A program made the position numbers and the translations under genes. Of a stretch of DNA of 64,000 nucleotides, positions 47,015 to 58,082 are shown in pieces (the first letter of the stretch is position 1; each line of letters opens with the position of its first letter). The notes below the pieces were generated by a model. It saw only the letters and a program-made list of their open reading frames with translations, searched no databases and was not told the DNA's origin. The stretch is taken from contig BRKX01000018.1 in the NCBI GenBank assembly GCA_026008535.1, positions 19,910,088 to 19,974,087 on the forward strand, written 5' to 3'. The stretch is from Perilla frutescens (lineage: Eukaryota > Streptophyta > Magnoliopsida > Lamiales > Lamiaceae).

Positions 47015-48551
47015 TTGAGTGAGATATCCTATCTTAACCATTCCTCTTTACAAACTTATTCTTACTGCAATCTTGAATAAGTTTGGGGGATGTGTGAGGA
47101 GGTTAAGATAGGTATTTTATTTTATTTATTCGAGGCCTGTATTTTATAATGATTTTGCTGTACTCCTATTTTATTTCTCCCTCTTCGCTATTCGATATGG
47201 TTGTACGTATATTTTTACATTCTCTCTGGCTTATGTACTATTTATTTTCTTTTGTTTCTTTACCCGTGCTTTTCATTTTTAGTGTGTTTATTTTTTTAGA
47301 ACAACTTTTTTGTTGATTTGTTGTTTGACCGTTGCTTTTTCATCTTTGATTCTTTCACTATTGATAGGTCTTGATCGATGAGAAGATGGAATTGGTAAGG
47401 TTATGATTTGATGTGATTGGATTTATCGATGAGGATTCATGGAAATTTTATCCCAAATTTTTCAATTTTTGATGTGTTATTTGAGCATGATAGATTGTTG
47501 ATTAAAAGCATGGATTGATGATTTGTTGGAATTAAACACAATAAGCCTGTGAGATTTTTGAGCCTTGATTGTTATTTTACATTTTAGCATGGTTTATTAT
47601 TTTGAGTGTATCAGTTAATGCAGTTAATCCCTAGAACTTGCTTTAGTTTATGTCTCGAGATTACACAGTTTAATTGAGTTGGAAAAATGATTCTAGTCCA
47701 TCTTTGTTACCCATGATTTTTTCTATATTTTTGCCTATCTCTGAAAGATTTCATAGTTAGCCTATTTGAGCCTTCTAGCCTATTCTTTGATAGTTGGGAT
47801 ACTAAGGGATTTCATATTTGGATGATGGGGGATGTTTGGTGGAATTAATGGTGTAATTAAGTTTATCATGCTATGGATATTTGATGTGCTGTGGAAAAAA
47901 AAGTGAGTCTTTATAAGCTTTGTTGAAAAAAATATGGAATATGTAGACATACATAATTTCAGAAAAAAAAGAGAGAAAAGAGCATGAAAGACCTATCCAA
48001 CACTTGTTTTGTTTATCTGTAAATCCTTAGCATGCATTGTTGGTTTTATTTATTTTGATGTTCGAAAGGGAGAAGGGAACTAACAAAAGTCAATTCTACT
48101 GAGATTTGTCATTAGTTGGTGACTTTTGGGAGAATGATTAAGAGTAGCTAACTCGAGAATTTTCTGGAATAAGTCACTTGACCATATTATGCCTTCCTGT
48201 CCAAAGAGCCGATGTTACAACCAACACAAAAATCCTAGTTGATTTTTTTATTCAAGTTTACAATTTTTTGTAGTGGAGAGATAGACAATTTGCAAGCTTA
48301 TGGTGGATTACTGTATTTTCTGATTTTTTAGAGTTCTTTTATACACTTGAATGTGGAGAGAATTTTTCTATCTACCTTTCGAGAGGTTCATAATTCCAAT
48401 AAAGTTTTGATTGATGTGCTATTAGTTTTATCTGTCCAATATTTTCATGTTCAATTTAACGCCTTGTGGTGAATCCAAGGCAAGTATGTTGATCATCACT
48501 TCATATTCTTTCTTTTCTTTTCTTTTTCGTTGTTCGGGACTAGCAACAGTT
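47015..48551 (+). other. Family A 3' untranslated region, plus strand
   Basis: AAGTTTGGGGGA lies at 47079-47090, 1487 bases before the LTR. GTCCAAAGAGCCGA lies at 48199-48212, 367 bases before it. Otherwise non-coding. Collinear, inverted, with 42798-44400. Confidence 0.7.
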
Positions 48552-48565
48552 TAAGTTTGGGGGTT
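48552..48565 (+). promoter_or_regulatory. Family A polypurine tract
   Basis: AAGTTTGGGGGTT sits directly before the LTR start TGACAGCTG, preceded by GGGACTAGCAACAGTTT. The equivalent in family D and the LARD has the same GGAC(A/T)A(G/A)CAA...TTAAGT(T/G)TGGGGG wording. Confidence 0.8.
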
Positions 48566-49695
48566 TGACAGCTGTGTATTTTACACAACTTTTGGATATG
48601 AATTGATGCACTTTATTATGTGAGGTTGTGTATTTTATATATCTTTTGTGCTCATTTTATTATCATTTGGAGTTTTTGATATGTTTGCTGATTTTGCAGT
48701 AATTGTTATGATTTCATTCCATATATGGAGCAAAATTAGTGAATATGGACAAAGGGAGTTGAAGGGTGTTTAATTAGGCTATTGGGCTCAACTAAATACT
48801 TGATGAAAACCTAATGGACTAGATTAAGTTATCAAAATCCAAAGAAATCCGAAGCCCAACTCGAAGCAGGGGTGGGTCGACTCGGGAGAGCTCGGTCGAC
48901 CCGACCCAGTCAAAATTGTGAAGGGATGGGTCGACCTGGCTCAGCTGGCCTGGGTCGACCTATGCAAAAATAAGGCTCTGGGTGGGTCGACCCAGATGGC
49001 TTGGTCGACCCGGGTGTGACGGATCCGCGGGACATGATTTTCTCACTCCAATTCAGGGTTTCTAATCTACATAAAAAAGCCTCCATTTGGATACATGAAA
49101 AACAAAAGTCTTAGAGAAGAGAAACAAGTCAGACATGAGCTACACAGACGAGAGACATCCCCATACACGTCCAAGAAAAGAAGAAAGAAGAAGGAGTTGT
49201 CGTCTACTTAAGAGGAGACGTCAAGGTTGTTAGAGACGAAGTACCATCATAGAGAAGACGAAGCCACTGGATTACATATTGCTCATCGGTTTTCTTATTC
49301 TTTTCTGTCATGAATATTGAACCTCTATTGTTGTTTATTTATTTTTATTATGTCTAGCTAAATCTGTAGCTAGGTTTTAGGAATTGGAACCTATGGATTT
49401 TAATATATGAATTGATTACTTTTTCTTCATGCTATCTCTCGGGGTTTGATTTCTATGATTTATTTTATATCTTGTATGAATGCTTGATCACCATTTATGC
49501 ATGCTAGTCATTAATCTGCAGCACTGACCAGAGAAGGGTTAATGATGGAAAGATAGAAATCAGATTATGTGTGCTTGGAAGGACCGACCAAGTGAACAAG
49601 TATCACATAGGGTTGAATAGATTTTAGAGTACTTGATTAGGAGTAATGACATGTGTGAAGAACCGACTACAGTGAAGTGCATGCTTATTATATCT
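48566..49695 (+). repeat. Family A 3' LTR, plus strand, first part
   Basis: It starts TGACAGCTGTGTATTTTACA and follows the complete LTR (41338-42797 inverted) until TTATTATATCT at 49695. The remaining end appears at about 57076-57393 after inserted sequence. A cluster of five GGTCGACC palindromes lies at 48895-49015. Confidence 0.8.
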
Positions 49696-51199
49696 ACTAG
49701 TATTTCTCATGTGCGTTGCAAATATTCAATTTATTTATTTTTTAATTGTTAATTTAAGTTATACATAATCTCATAGTACATTTATTTTTGTTTCATAAAT
49801 TAAGAATGATGCATTTAAATTAAGTTAGCAATGTAAAATAATCAAAATAAATCATAAAATATAAGTAAATAGAAAATAAACATGATAAATTTGAAGTAGC
49901 TCAACATTAAGGCTATTGAACTGGCTTCCAAATATTTAAATTCACACATAAACTAAAAAAAATCAATTCACCAATTTACTACATACATTTTAACAGCAGT
50001 TAATCATTCCTTTATAAACTACCATTACAATTTTTTTATTTTTTCTGAAAAGACTACCATTATAATAATTAAGAGCATTGTATTTACAGAATCCATATGA
50101 ATGATCTTGACATTTAACAACATAGATATATCAATAAATTGCAACCGGATAATTATCACATTGGCAAATATCAAATTACACGTGAACACTAACACTCCTT
50201 CACTTATTAGCACTTGACACAAAATTTATACTATAAAAAGATAGATGCACATCATTAGAGAAAATAAATAAATAGAAATAATGAACAAAATCAACAAAAT
50301 GATTATAGATATTAATATCAAGCTCAAATTTTAATTTTTTTAGTGTGATCCTGAAAAGGGAAAAGAACAAAGCAATATACTATTTTTTTTCAATCCAAGA
50401 AAAGGGGGAAAACAAATGATATATTCACATATACTTTTCCTAAAGCTTTTGTATGTAATCTAATTTTAGGATTAAAAAAAATCTAATTTTAGGATTTCTA
50501 CACATATTTGTGCATAAAAAATCTACAACATACCAATTAAAAATTATATAAATATGCCAGTTTAAAAATTAAAGTGAAATATTATAGAGGCCTAATTGAA
50601 ATTACATTTCAAAATTATAATTAAAGAAGCTTGAGCCTTCCTCTACAGACATGAACTGAACGTCCCACTAATTCCTCCGTCACTGCCTCCAAATCTCCCC
50701 TTGTCGGAAATAGCCATAGCAGAAATAGTGCCACCAATCTTGCACAGTGGAACCTCGACTGCTCACATATCGTCCATCGTCAACGTGAGGCCTCGTGTCG
50801 CGATTATTCCCCTGTGTCCCCCATTTCGAACTTTGTCAAATTTGTGAGCGCTATCATCTGTATATTCATACTCTACTCTAAATCTCCATTCCCAAATTTG
50901 GCAGCTGCTGATTTTGTATTACATACACATGGGTTTTTTTTTTTGTTGGTTTGGTGAAGCACCATCTAGTTGCTATCTTTGTCTCTTTGTGCTCTAAGAC
51001 TTAAATATGATGTCTGAAGATGAATTGGTGATTTTTAACGCTTTGAAACCATCAAGTGTATGCTATGGTGCAGAAGAAGCCGAATCGATTGATATTCTCA
51101 AGAACAAAAAAAATAAATAAGTGAATTGATTGATTTCTACTGAAGGAAAAAAGAGGTAGAAAAAACAAAATAAAAATGCGGCGAATTTGTTTAGTGTAG
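49696..51199. other. Unassigned AT-rich block within the split LTR
   Basis: Starts ACTAGTATTTCTCATGTGCG, resembling the ACTAGTATTTG..CGTGCG words common in plant repeats of uncertain class. Mostly AT-rich to 50630, then a less biased stretch (50640-50830) that could be a captured gene fragment but has no frame I can support. Confidence 0.35.
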
Positions 51200-51499
51200 T
51201 GCAAAAGTGCAGGGGATAGGCCCAAAATTTCACCAAGTATGGAGCCCCGAGCACAGGGTGGCGCGACCGAGTGCCAGAATCGGCGCGAGTGCGCTTGTAC
51301 ACAGAGGGTACAAAACCATGTTAGCCGACGCGACCCGACTCAGAGATGGACCGGCGCGAGTAGTGCGATCGCACCATCTGGCGCGGCCCGAGCGAGCATG
51401 ACCCGGTGTGACCAACGAAGTCGCGTCATTTGGCGCAGCCCGACCGGCCAAAACAGTCACGCCCCCCCAGTCGCGCCCCGTACACTGATTTTCATTTTA
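51200..51499 (+). repeat. GC-rich LTR-like island related to family D LTR
   Basis: Repeats of GGCGCGAC, CGCGAG and CGCGCC fill 51240-51480, in a setting like the island at about 55840-56060 of the family D LTR. It is followed by TTTTAAAACCC, a TATA-like stretch. Open frames through it are composition artefacts. Confidence 0.45.
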
Positions 51500-52428
51500 A
51501 AACCCTCTCCCCCTTTCATGTCTATTTCACCACAATACTTGATTCTCTCTCACACCCACACACGAGCACACTTCATTTCTCCATAATTTGCCATTCTCCC
51601 ACACACAAGGATACCCCAATCCAAGGTATGAAGCTTCTAATCTCCCATTTCCCATTTTCTATGGTTCAATTTCTCTATTTCAAACATTTTTTTAGGAAAA
51701 TCATGTTCTATTGTTGAATGTGCTTGTTATTGGATGAATTATGCTCCTACCCATGAACTCTAGCCGATTTTGTGATGAATTTGGGTGTTTATGGTCACAT
51801 TTTAGAATTCTCAAAACCTAGGGTTTTATGCAATTTGGGGGAAATTTGACCTTTGATTTTCATTATGATTTTGTTGGAACAATTGAAGTTGGTCTCACCC
51901 ATAGACCCTAGGCATGGTGCATTTTGTGGAATTATAGCTATTTGTGTTAAATGTGATTTTTATGCATTAGGGTTTTTGATAATTTTGGGCAAATGCTATG
52001 TCCTTTAAATCCATATGCACATCCATAATAGCTAAGCTCTAAATTGGGTCGCAATGTTGTGTTTTGTTGTTGGGAACCCAAATGAGAAGCATGAATGGGG
52101 GTTGTGGAAATTTTAGGGGCTTATATGAGTCTTATGAAGTTCCATGCTTTTGTTGCGCTTTATTTGTGCAAATTCATGCTCCGTACTGTTTGATTGAGCA
52201 TGTTGTCCCATATGCTAAGTTTTTTAGGAGAATGTGGTTGATGGAGTTGTGTGGAATTGCATTGATGTATGCTTGATAGTTGTAAGATGTTTAAGGGTTC
52301 GAGATTGTATGAATGGAAGTTTTTGCTTAACTGTTGGCTCCTCAAGATTTTGAGTGGTGCCTACGCCCGTTATGTGTCGTGTCCATTAAAATGTGTGTTT
52401 GATGGGATGTGTCTTGTTTGTTCTAGAT
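51500..52428 (+). other. Leader with putative intron before the family D accessory ORF
   Basis: CCAAG|GTATGAAG at 51625/51626 looks like a splice donor, and TTGTTCTAG at 52426 like its acceptor; the ORF begins ATATG right after. Between them is T-rich intron-like DNA without frames. If used, splicing would bring an upstream leader next to the accessory ORF. Confidence 0.4.
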
Positions 52429-54018
52429 ATGACACGACGGGGTAGAGAGACGCGCTGTAGGAGACAAGTGGAGTCCGAGAGTAATGAGGAGGAAGTTCGG
52501 GACTATCAAGAGGAGTCCGAGGAAGAGGAAGAAGAAAATGAGGACCATGATGAAAAAGAGGCCGGGGACGATGAGGATGATGAAGAAGAGGAGGAAGATG
52601 ACATTGATCAAGATGAAATAGAGGAGGATAAGGCCTCGTTCCCTCCCTTAAATTGGACCGGGGATCATCCAAGCGAAGTGAGAGTCCGTTTGTTGATACA
52701 TGAGCATAGAGTGAAATGGTTGAAAATATCTAAACATTTTGAGATTAAGGCAACCAGGTTTGCAGATACGGTGGCTACCCGACAGTTGGGAATCAATGAG
52801 GATGTTTGGAGGTTGTTCGGGCAATTGGGGTGGGCAAATGTGTTAGAAGGAGGATGGGTCACCTACCCAGTGCTAGTAAAGGAATTCTTGGCCACACTCA
52901 AGGTCAAGTCTAAAGACAGGCGGGGGCCCATTTGATGCAAGTTTCGACTAGGAAACCAAAACTGGCGGTTCACTATGGATGAGATGAACCACATTTTTGG
53001 CACTCCGTGAGATGGCATTTTCCACCAGCACCCCACTTTTCGCCTTGAAGACTTTATAAGGTGCATCGTAGATCCTGACCCCAGAATGGTACGATATGAC
53101 TCCAGCAAGGCTAAAACCTCCCACATCCAGAATCCCGTATTCAAATACATCCAGAGGGTTCTTTCTTCCACCGTCCTTGCCCGACATGAGAACAGTGGTT
53201 TCCGCACCCATGAAATTCATATGCTTTGGTGCATGCTGAAGGCAATCAACGTGGATTTTGCAGCTCATTTCTTAGATCAATGCAAGAGACAGGCTGCACC
53301 GGGTAGTGAGAAGATTTGCATTGGGGGCTTAATCACCCCAATTGCTCGAGCTTTGGATGTGGACCTCATAAATTACGTTGTTGTGCCCGGGTCCTGAAGG
53401 ATCAACCTCCAGCACCTCCGCAATGCCCGGATGATAGGCTCTACTGCTCCCCTTCCATTCCAGTTCCTCATGAAGAACTGGGTCCAGTTCCCTCTACCTA
53501 ATCCCCACCTGACCTTAATTACCACTTTTGAGGATCAGAGGAACTGGATGATGAGCACACCAGAGCACCGTGCCCTGATGATAGTAATTGATGCCGGTCC
53601 ACGAAGGCACCCTCAAGGGGAAGCATCTACATCTCAGGCACCCAGGGCAGCAAGGAGATCGAGGGAGGATGTGCAAGAGAAAAGGTTCAGCAATATGGAA
53701 GGGATGATGAAAGAGATGACAGACAACTTGGGGAATATGTGGGTAGATATGACCTCCAGATTTGGGGATATGCGCACGGAGATGGACATGCGCTTCATAG
53801 GGCTTCAGGAGAACTTCGATTCGAGGTTCACGAACCTCCAGGAGGATATTAGGACTCGTTTCATGGGCATGCATGAGGAGCTGGACTCGAGGTTCTCCAA
53901 CCTCCAGTCGCACATCGATTCCCGCTTTACTGGGATCAGTGCCGAGATTCAAGGCCTGCAAGGAAACTTTAATACTTTTCAATCTGGTTTCAATGATTTT
54001 GCAGGTTATATGAGGTAG
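52429..54018 (+). pseudogene. Athila-like accessory ORF, family D, best-preserved copy
   Basis: One frame of 530 codons, ATG 52429 to TAG 54016-54018, is interrupted only by three TGA codons (52933, 53009, 53395). Order: basic start (MTRRGRETRCRRQ); long Glu/Asp run (residues about 20-65); helical domain (FPPLNWTGDHPSEVRVRLL, ITxxFADTVATRQLGI-like and WVTYPVLVKEFLATL); FTMDEMNHIFGTP; a middle domain (NPVFKYIQRVLSSTV, ICIGGLITPIARALDVDL); FEDQRNWMMSTPEHRA; and a coiled-coil tail of repeated DSRF.NLQ/DxRF.G units (about 53680-53990). It resembles the Athila ORF-1 family. No signal peptide or membrane helix is evident, so an envelope role is not supported. Its function is unknown; the position before the 3' untranslated region is that called env-like in Athila elements. 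Confidence 0.75.
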
Positions 54019-55635
54019 TGGACTGGACAGAGCTCATCTTCACAGCGGCCTCCTCAGCAGTTTCAGCAGTATCCTCCATATTCATATACCCTATCCTTCG
54101 TACCAGCCGCAGCAACCGCAGCAGCCGTCTCAAGACCAAGATCACTCTGAGAACTAAGTTTACCTCTCTCACGGTCCCACTCGTCTTCCACCCAAACTTG
54201 ACCTACCTTTGGCATGGTCTAAGTTTGGGGGAGGGGATATGCTAGTGGTCACCAGTTAAGCTCTAGCCTCCAGTTTCTCATGAACAATTTGAACAATTTA
54301 TTTTTATGTTATTTGGTTATGTTATTTGGATAATTTGGCATGTTTATTTAGAAATATTCGATACCCCCGGTTGATTTGTATGGATGTATTTGATCCTTAG
54401 GATTTTATTTGGAGTATGTAATAAGTTATGCTCGGATTTGGGTGAGAACCTTGTTTTGATATTTTCCTATCCTTGATTATCTATTTGTTCTCTTGGCATG
54501 AGTAGAGAAAAGCAGGATGAGATTGAACATGATTAGGGATTTGTGTAACCTTGCCTATGATGATGAAAATTTGTGCAAATTTTTTGAAAATTCATGTATG
54601 GAAATGAGTGATTGGTGATTAGCATATATATTGAATTATGAAATTTTGGCATGTCTTGCATATCACGTGAGATTTGAGCCATATTGCTTTTCATTTCTTG
54701 AGAGTCATCTTCAACAATGCTAACATCTCTAGAACTTGCTTTACAAACTCATGTAATTATGTATGTGCTCCAAGAAACATGAAGATGACCTAAGGCAGTT
54801 CTTGTGGAAACTTTTGAGCCTAGAATTTTCTTTTGCTACTGAACACATCCTTTGTCTGCCCCTTTTGAGCTATGATGGTCACTATTTTGTTGAAAAGCCA
54901 AGGGTAGAGGGATTGATGAAATAGTAGGCTTGGAATGACAACTACTTGGGAGCATAAAATGTGAAATGTCTCGAGAATGATAAATATGATTTTAGCCTCG
55001 ATAAATTCAAAGTGAGTCCTTCTCCTAGAACTAGAAAAATAAACAATAGAGTGGAGATAAAAAAAATGATTGAAGAAAAGAACAAATGATCACTCTAGTC
55101 CTCATTTTGAAAGTGAAGACTCCTTTGTAGGAGAAGTGAACCAAGAATAGGCTAAGAATTATCCGTTTTATTGCTACACTATCCCCACGAGAATTTGTGG
55201 AGGGTAGAAGAAAGCTTGGTAGATTGCTTTGCTTAGATTTGCATTAGAAATGGGTTTGAATTGGAGCCACTCTTCCCCATATTATCCTACCCGTCCAAAG
55301 AGCCGAACGTTTCAACCCGAAAGTCCTATGTGATTCTTGTTTCTAGTGCATATTGTGATGATATTAAGTTATTTTGCAAGCTTATGGTTGCATGTTGGTG
55401 TTGCTCGATGTTGAGTGAAAATATGCCCTTTTGACCCCGTGAGGTTTAATTGTTTGATTGATTCTTCAACTAAAAGAGGGGAGCCGAAATTTCGTATTTG
55501 ATCTTTATGAGCTTTGATCTCGTTTGCCTTGCATGGGTTCTAATTCTTTCTTCTGAGGCAAAAAGGGCTTGAAAATCCCCTAAGTTTGTATCTTTCAATT
55601 CCTTGCGTTCTTTTCTTATTTGGGGACAAACAAGA
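54019..55635 (+). other. Family D 3' untranslated region
   Basis: AAGTTTGGGGGA at 54221-54232 lies 1433 bases before the LTR. GTCCAAAGAGCCGA at 55293-55306 lies 361 bases before it, preceded by CCATATTAT and followed about 70 bases on by TTTTGCAAGCTTATGG, as in family A. No coding frame. Confidence 0.65.
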
Positions 55636-55653
55636 GTTTAAGTTTGGGGGAGT
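55636..55653 (+). promoter_or_regulatory. Family D polypurine tract
   Basis: GTTTAAGTTTGGGGGAGT abuts the LTR start and follows GGGGACAAACAAGA. Confidence 0.8.
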
Positions 55654-57075
55654 TGACAAACGGGATTTTCGCCCGTATTTCTGAGCATAGCACGCGTGTT
55701 TTATGTATCTTTCTCTCTTATTTTGTTGTCTTAATGTTGTGTTTCTGTTTTATTGTGTAATAAGTGTTCTTAAAACAGTTGTGCATTTTCAGGGGAAAAC
55801 CGAGCGGGTCGGGACTCTAAGGCATGAAGCCGGCGTGACTCGGGTACATAAGTGGCATGAGTGCACGTCAAAACAGAGGCCCCGAAAGCATGGCCCGGCG
55901 CAGGCACAGTAGTGGCGCGACCTTGCGTCCAATCAGAGGACCAAGAAGCCTAGCATCGGGCACGGCGCGGGAACAGAGTGGTCCAGCGCGACCACCTCAG
56001 TCGCGCCTCCCGGCGCGGCCCGATCGGGGCGCGACCAAGCCCGTGTCGCGCCCCCTGTTCCGACGTGTTTTTTATATTTTTCACTTTCTTTTCCATTTTC
56101 TTTTAATAAGCGGATTTGTGGGAGTATAAATACCCACCTTAGTTCAATTTTAGGATAACATTGAATCCCTAGCCCCCAAATTTAGAAATGAGACTTGAGA
56201 GAGAATTTTGCAATGCAAGCTTGAAGGTTGTGAAGAATTTTGAAGATAAAAAGTTGGAGTTTGAAGATTATATTTTCCCCTTTCGGGTTTACTCTAATCC
56301 ATGTTCTTGATTTCTTTCTTCTTTGTTTATTTTTGTTTTTCTTCATTTTTAAGCATGTGTAGCTAAATCTTGTAAATCCTAGGGTGATATGAATCAACAT
56401 TGAATGATTGGATGGATGGATGAAAAAGCACGTTAATCTCATCTCTTTGTATTTCTCATGGATCATTGGTTTGATTGTATCTAATTAGGGTTGGCCTCCT
56501 TAAGTTAGATTTTATGTTGATTATGTGTTGAGAAGAACTAATTAGCATTAGAAATTGATTCATGAGCCATATTAGGTATTGAATGAGAATTTATGCCTAG
56601 TTGGATTTTTGGTTGATTAATTGTGCTTAATTTGAGAAAATTAGAATTTAGTCCTAGAGATAGGAGAGTTCCCTTTTTGTTAATTAAATCTTAGAAGCTC
56701 GAGAGAGCCTATGATTATTTTTAGAATTAATCTTGAGCGGAATTAATTTGCGTTCTAATCTTGAAATCCATTGTTTGTGTTGATGATTATTACCCTAGGA
56801 TCTCTCCCTTTCATTTGTTGCCCCTCTTTAGTGCATTTTTTATTGTTTTGAGTTTATTTTAGTTTACTTCAACAACTTGCTAAATTCTAAGTCTAGAGTA
56901 AAAACCAAATTCAACCCATGATTTTGTGATGCTTGACTTGTAAAATGACTTGAATGTGATGCTTGCATATCTTGAATTACCTTAATTCCTTGTGGATTCG
57001 ACCCCGTTTTGCCTTGTATTACAATTCACTTGTACAATTGCAAGTTTAATTCGGGTTTTAAAACTCTAAGTAGAA
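55654..57075 (+). repeat. Family D 3' LTR
   Basis: It starts TGACAAACGGG. A CGCGAC-rich island lies at about 55840-56060, a TATA box in GAGTATAAATACCC near 56122-56135, and an LTR-end-like module GTGGATTCGACCCCG ... TTGCAAG at about 56993-57048. The right boundary is uncertain. The last 310-320 bases up to 57393 match the family A LTR end, so either this LTR is truncated here or the two families share that end. Confidence 0.65.
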
Positions 57076-57393
57076 AATCTCCATCATCCCCACCATTGAT
57101 AGATAAAGACAATTAGTCGGGTTGAGAGAATCAATAAATATTGTTGAATGATGTAGTAAATCCACATTCCCTAAAACCCAGTGTTTTCGTTTATATTTGT
57201 TATTTTAGTATTTTTATTGTTTTATGTCTTTATTTGTGATTCCTCTTTATTCGAGTGTGTTGAGTCTAGAAATTAATTAAGTGCATGTGGATAAGAACGA
57301 GTCTCTGTGGGATACGATACTCTTTCTCATCTATGTATTACAATAACACCGTGCACTTACGGTACAATTTATTTGTTAATAAATAATGTGTCA
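57076..57393 (+). repeat. Family A LTR end, plus strand (distal part of split LTR)
   Basis: ATCATCCCCACCATTGATAG through TCTGTGGGATACGATACTC and CACCGTGCACTTACGG to AATGTGTCA follows the end of the complete family A LTR. It picks up about 50-60 bases after the point where 48566-49695 stops. It is followed by ATATC (57394-57398), identical to the five bases before the LTR start at 20439. Confidence 0.6.
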
Positions 57394-57398
57394 ATATC

Positions 57399-58082
57399 TC
57401 TTTATGAGTATCACTTGAATTGAAAATAAGTATCGAATTGTAGTTGTTTTTGCATCTGATATGGCTTTTTGTGTTTATTCTGTTTTCATTAATTGTTCAA
57501 AAATTTTCATTTTAGTGTTTGATTTAAGATTGTACGAGTTATACGAATTATTATGTTATGTATCAATTAATATGCTTAAGAGTACCACTTGAAGTAGAAA
57601 TAAGTATCACTTTGTTTATAGCTTTTGGCTCTTATATATTTTTACTTGGTATGTGTGTGTCTTTCAGATTTAGTCATTTTTCATATTTTGTTTGGAATTT
57701 TTTATTTGTTGTTTTCGTGAATATATGTCCATTTAAGTAGTTGATTGAAGATTATATGAGTAATATGAAGTATTATGTATTTAGTATCACATAATATGCT
57801 TGTTAGTACCACTGAGAATAAAAATGTGTCACATTTGTAGCTTTTTGCCTCTGACATGGTTTGACTTGTGTTAGAACTCTCATTATCTGAGAGTTGTCTT
57901 AAGAAATCAGTACTTTGAATCTATTGAAGTATTATGCTAAGTATCACTTAACATACTAACTAGTATCAGTTGAAGTAAAAATAAGTGTCAGATGATGTTT
58001 TATGGGGTATGTGTGACTGATTTTTGTGTGTATTGTTTGTAGGTTTTAATTCTGAAACTTTTAATTGTTAGATTAATTTGAT
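57399..58082. repeat. AAGTATCAC-type irregular tandem repeat in the carrier element
   Basis: Four related units begin near 57407, 57581, 57804 and 57962 (lengths about 174, 223 and 158). Each opens with AGTA(T/C)CAC(T)TGAA..AAAATAAGT(A/G)TCA, followed by TAGTTTTTGC(C/A)TCTGA-type and ATTATG..AGTATCA words. The motif recurs inverted or direct at 61145-61290, on the far side of an LTR fragment. Confidence 0.55.

Noticed and set aside
51230..51586. GC-rich open frames on both strands near 51.2-51.6 kb
   Set aside because: CGCGAC-type repeats open several frames at once; more likely an LTR island.
31521..54018. Envelope glycoprotein in the Athila-like elements
   Set aside because: Position is env-like, but there is no signal peptide, glycoprotein-like ectodomain or membrane helix; the tail is coiled-coil-like.
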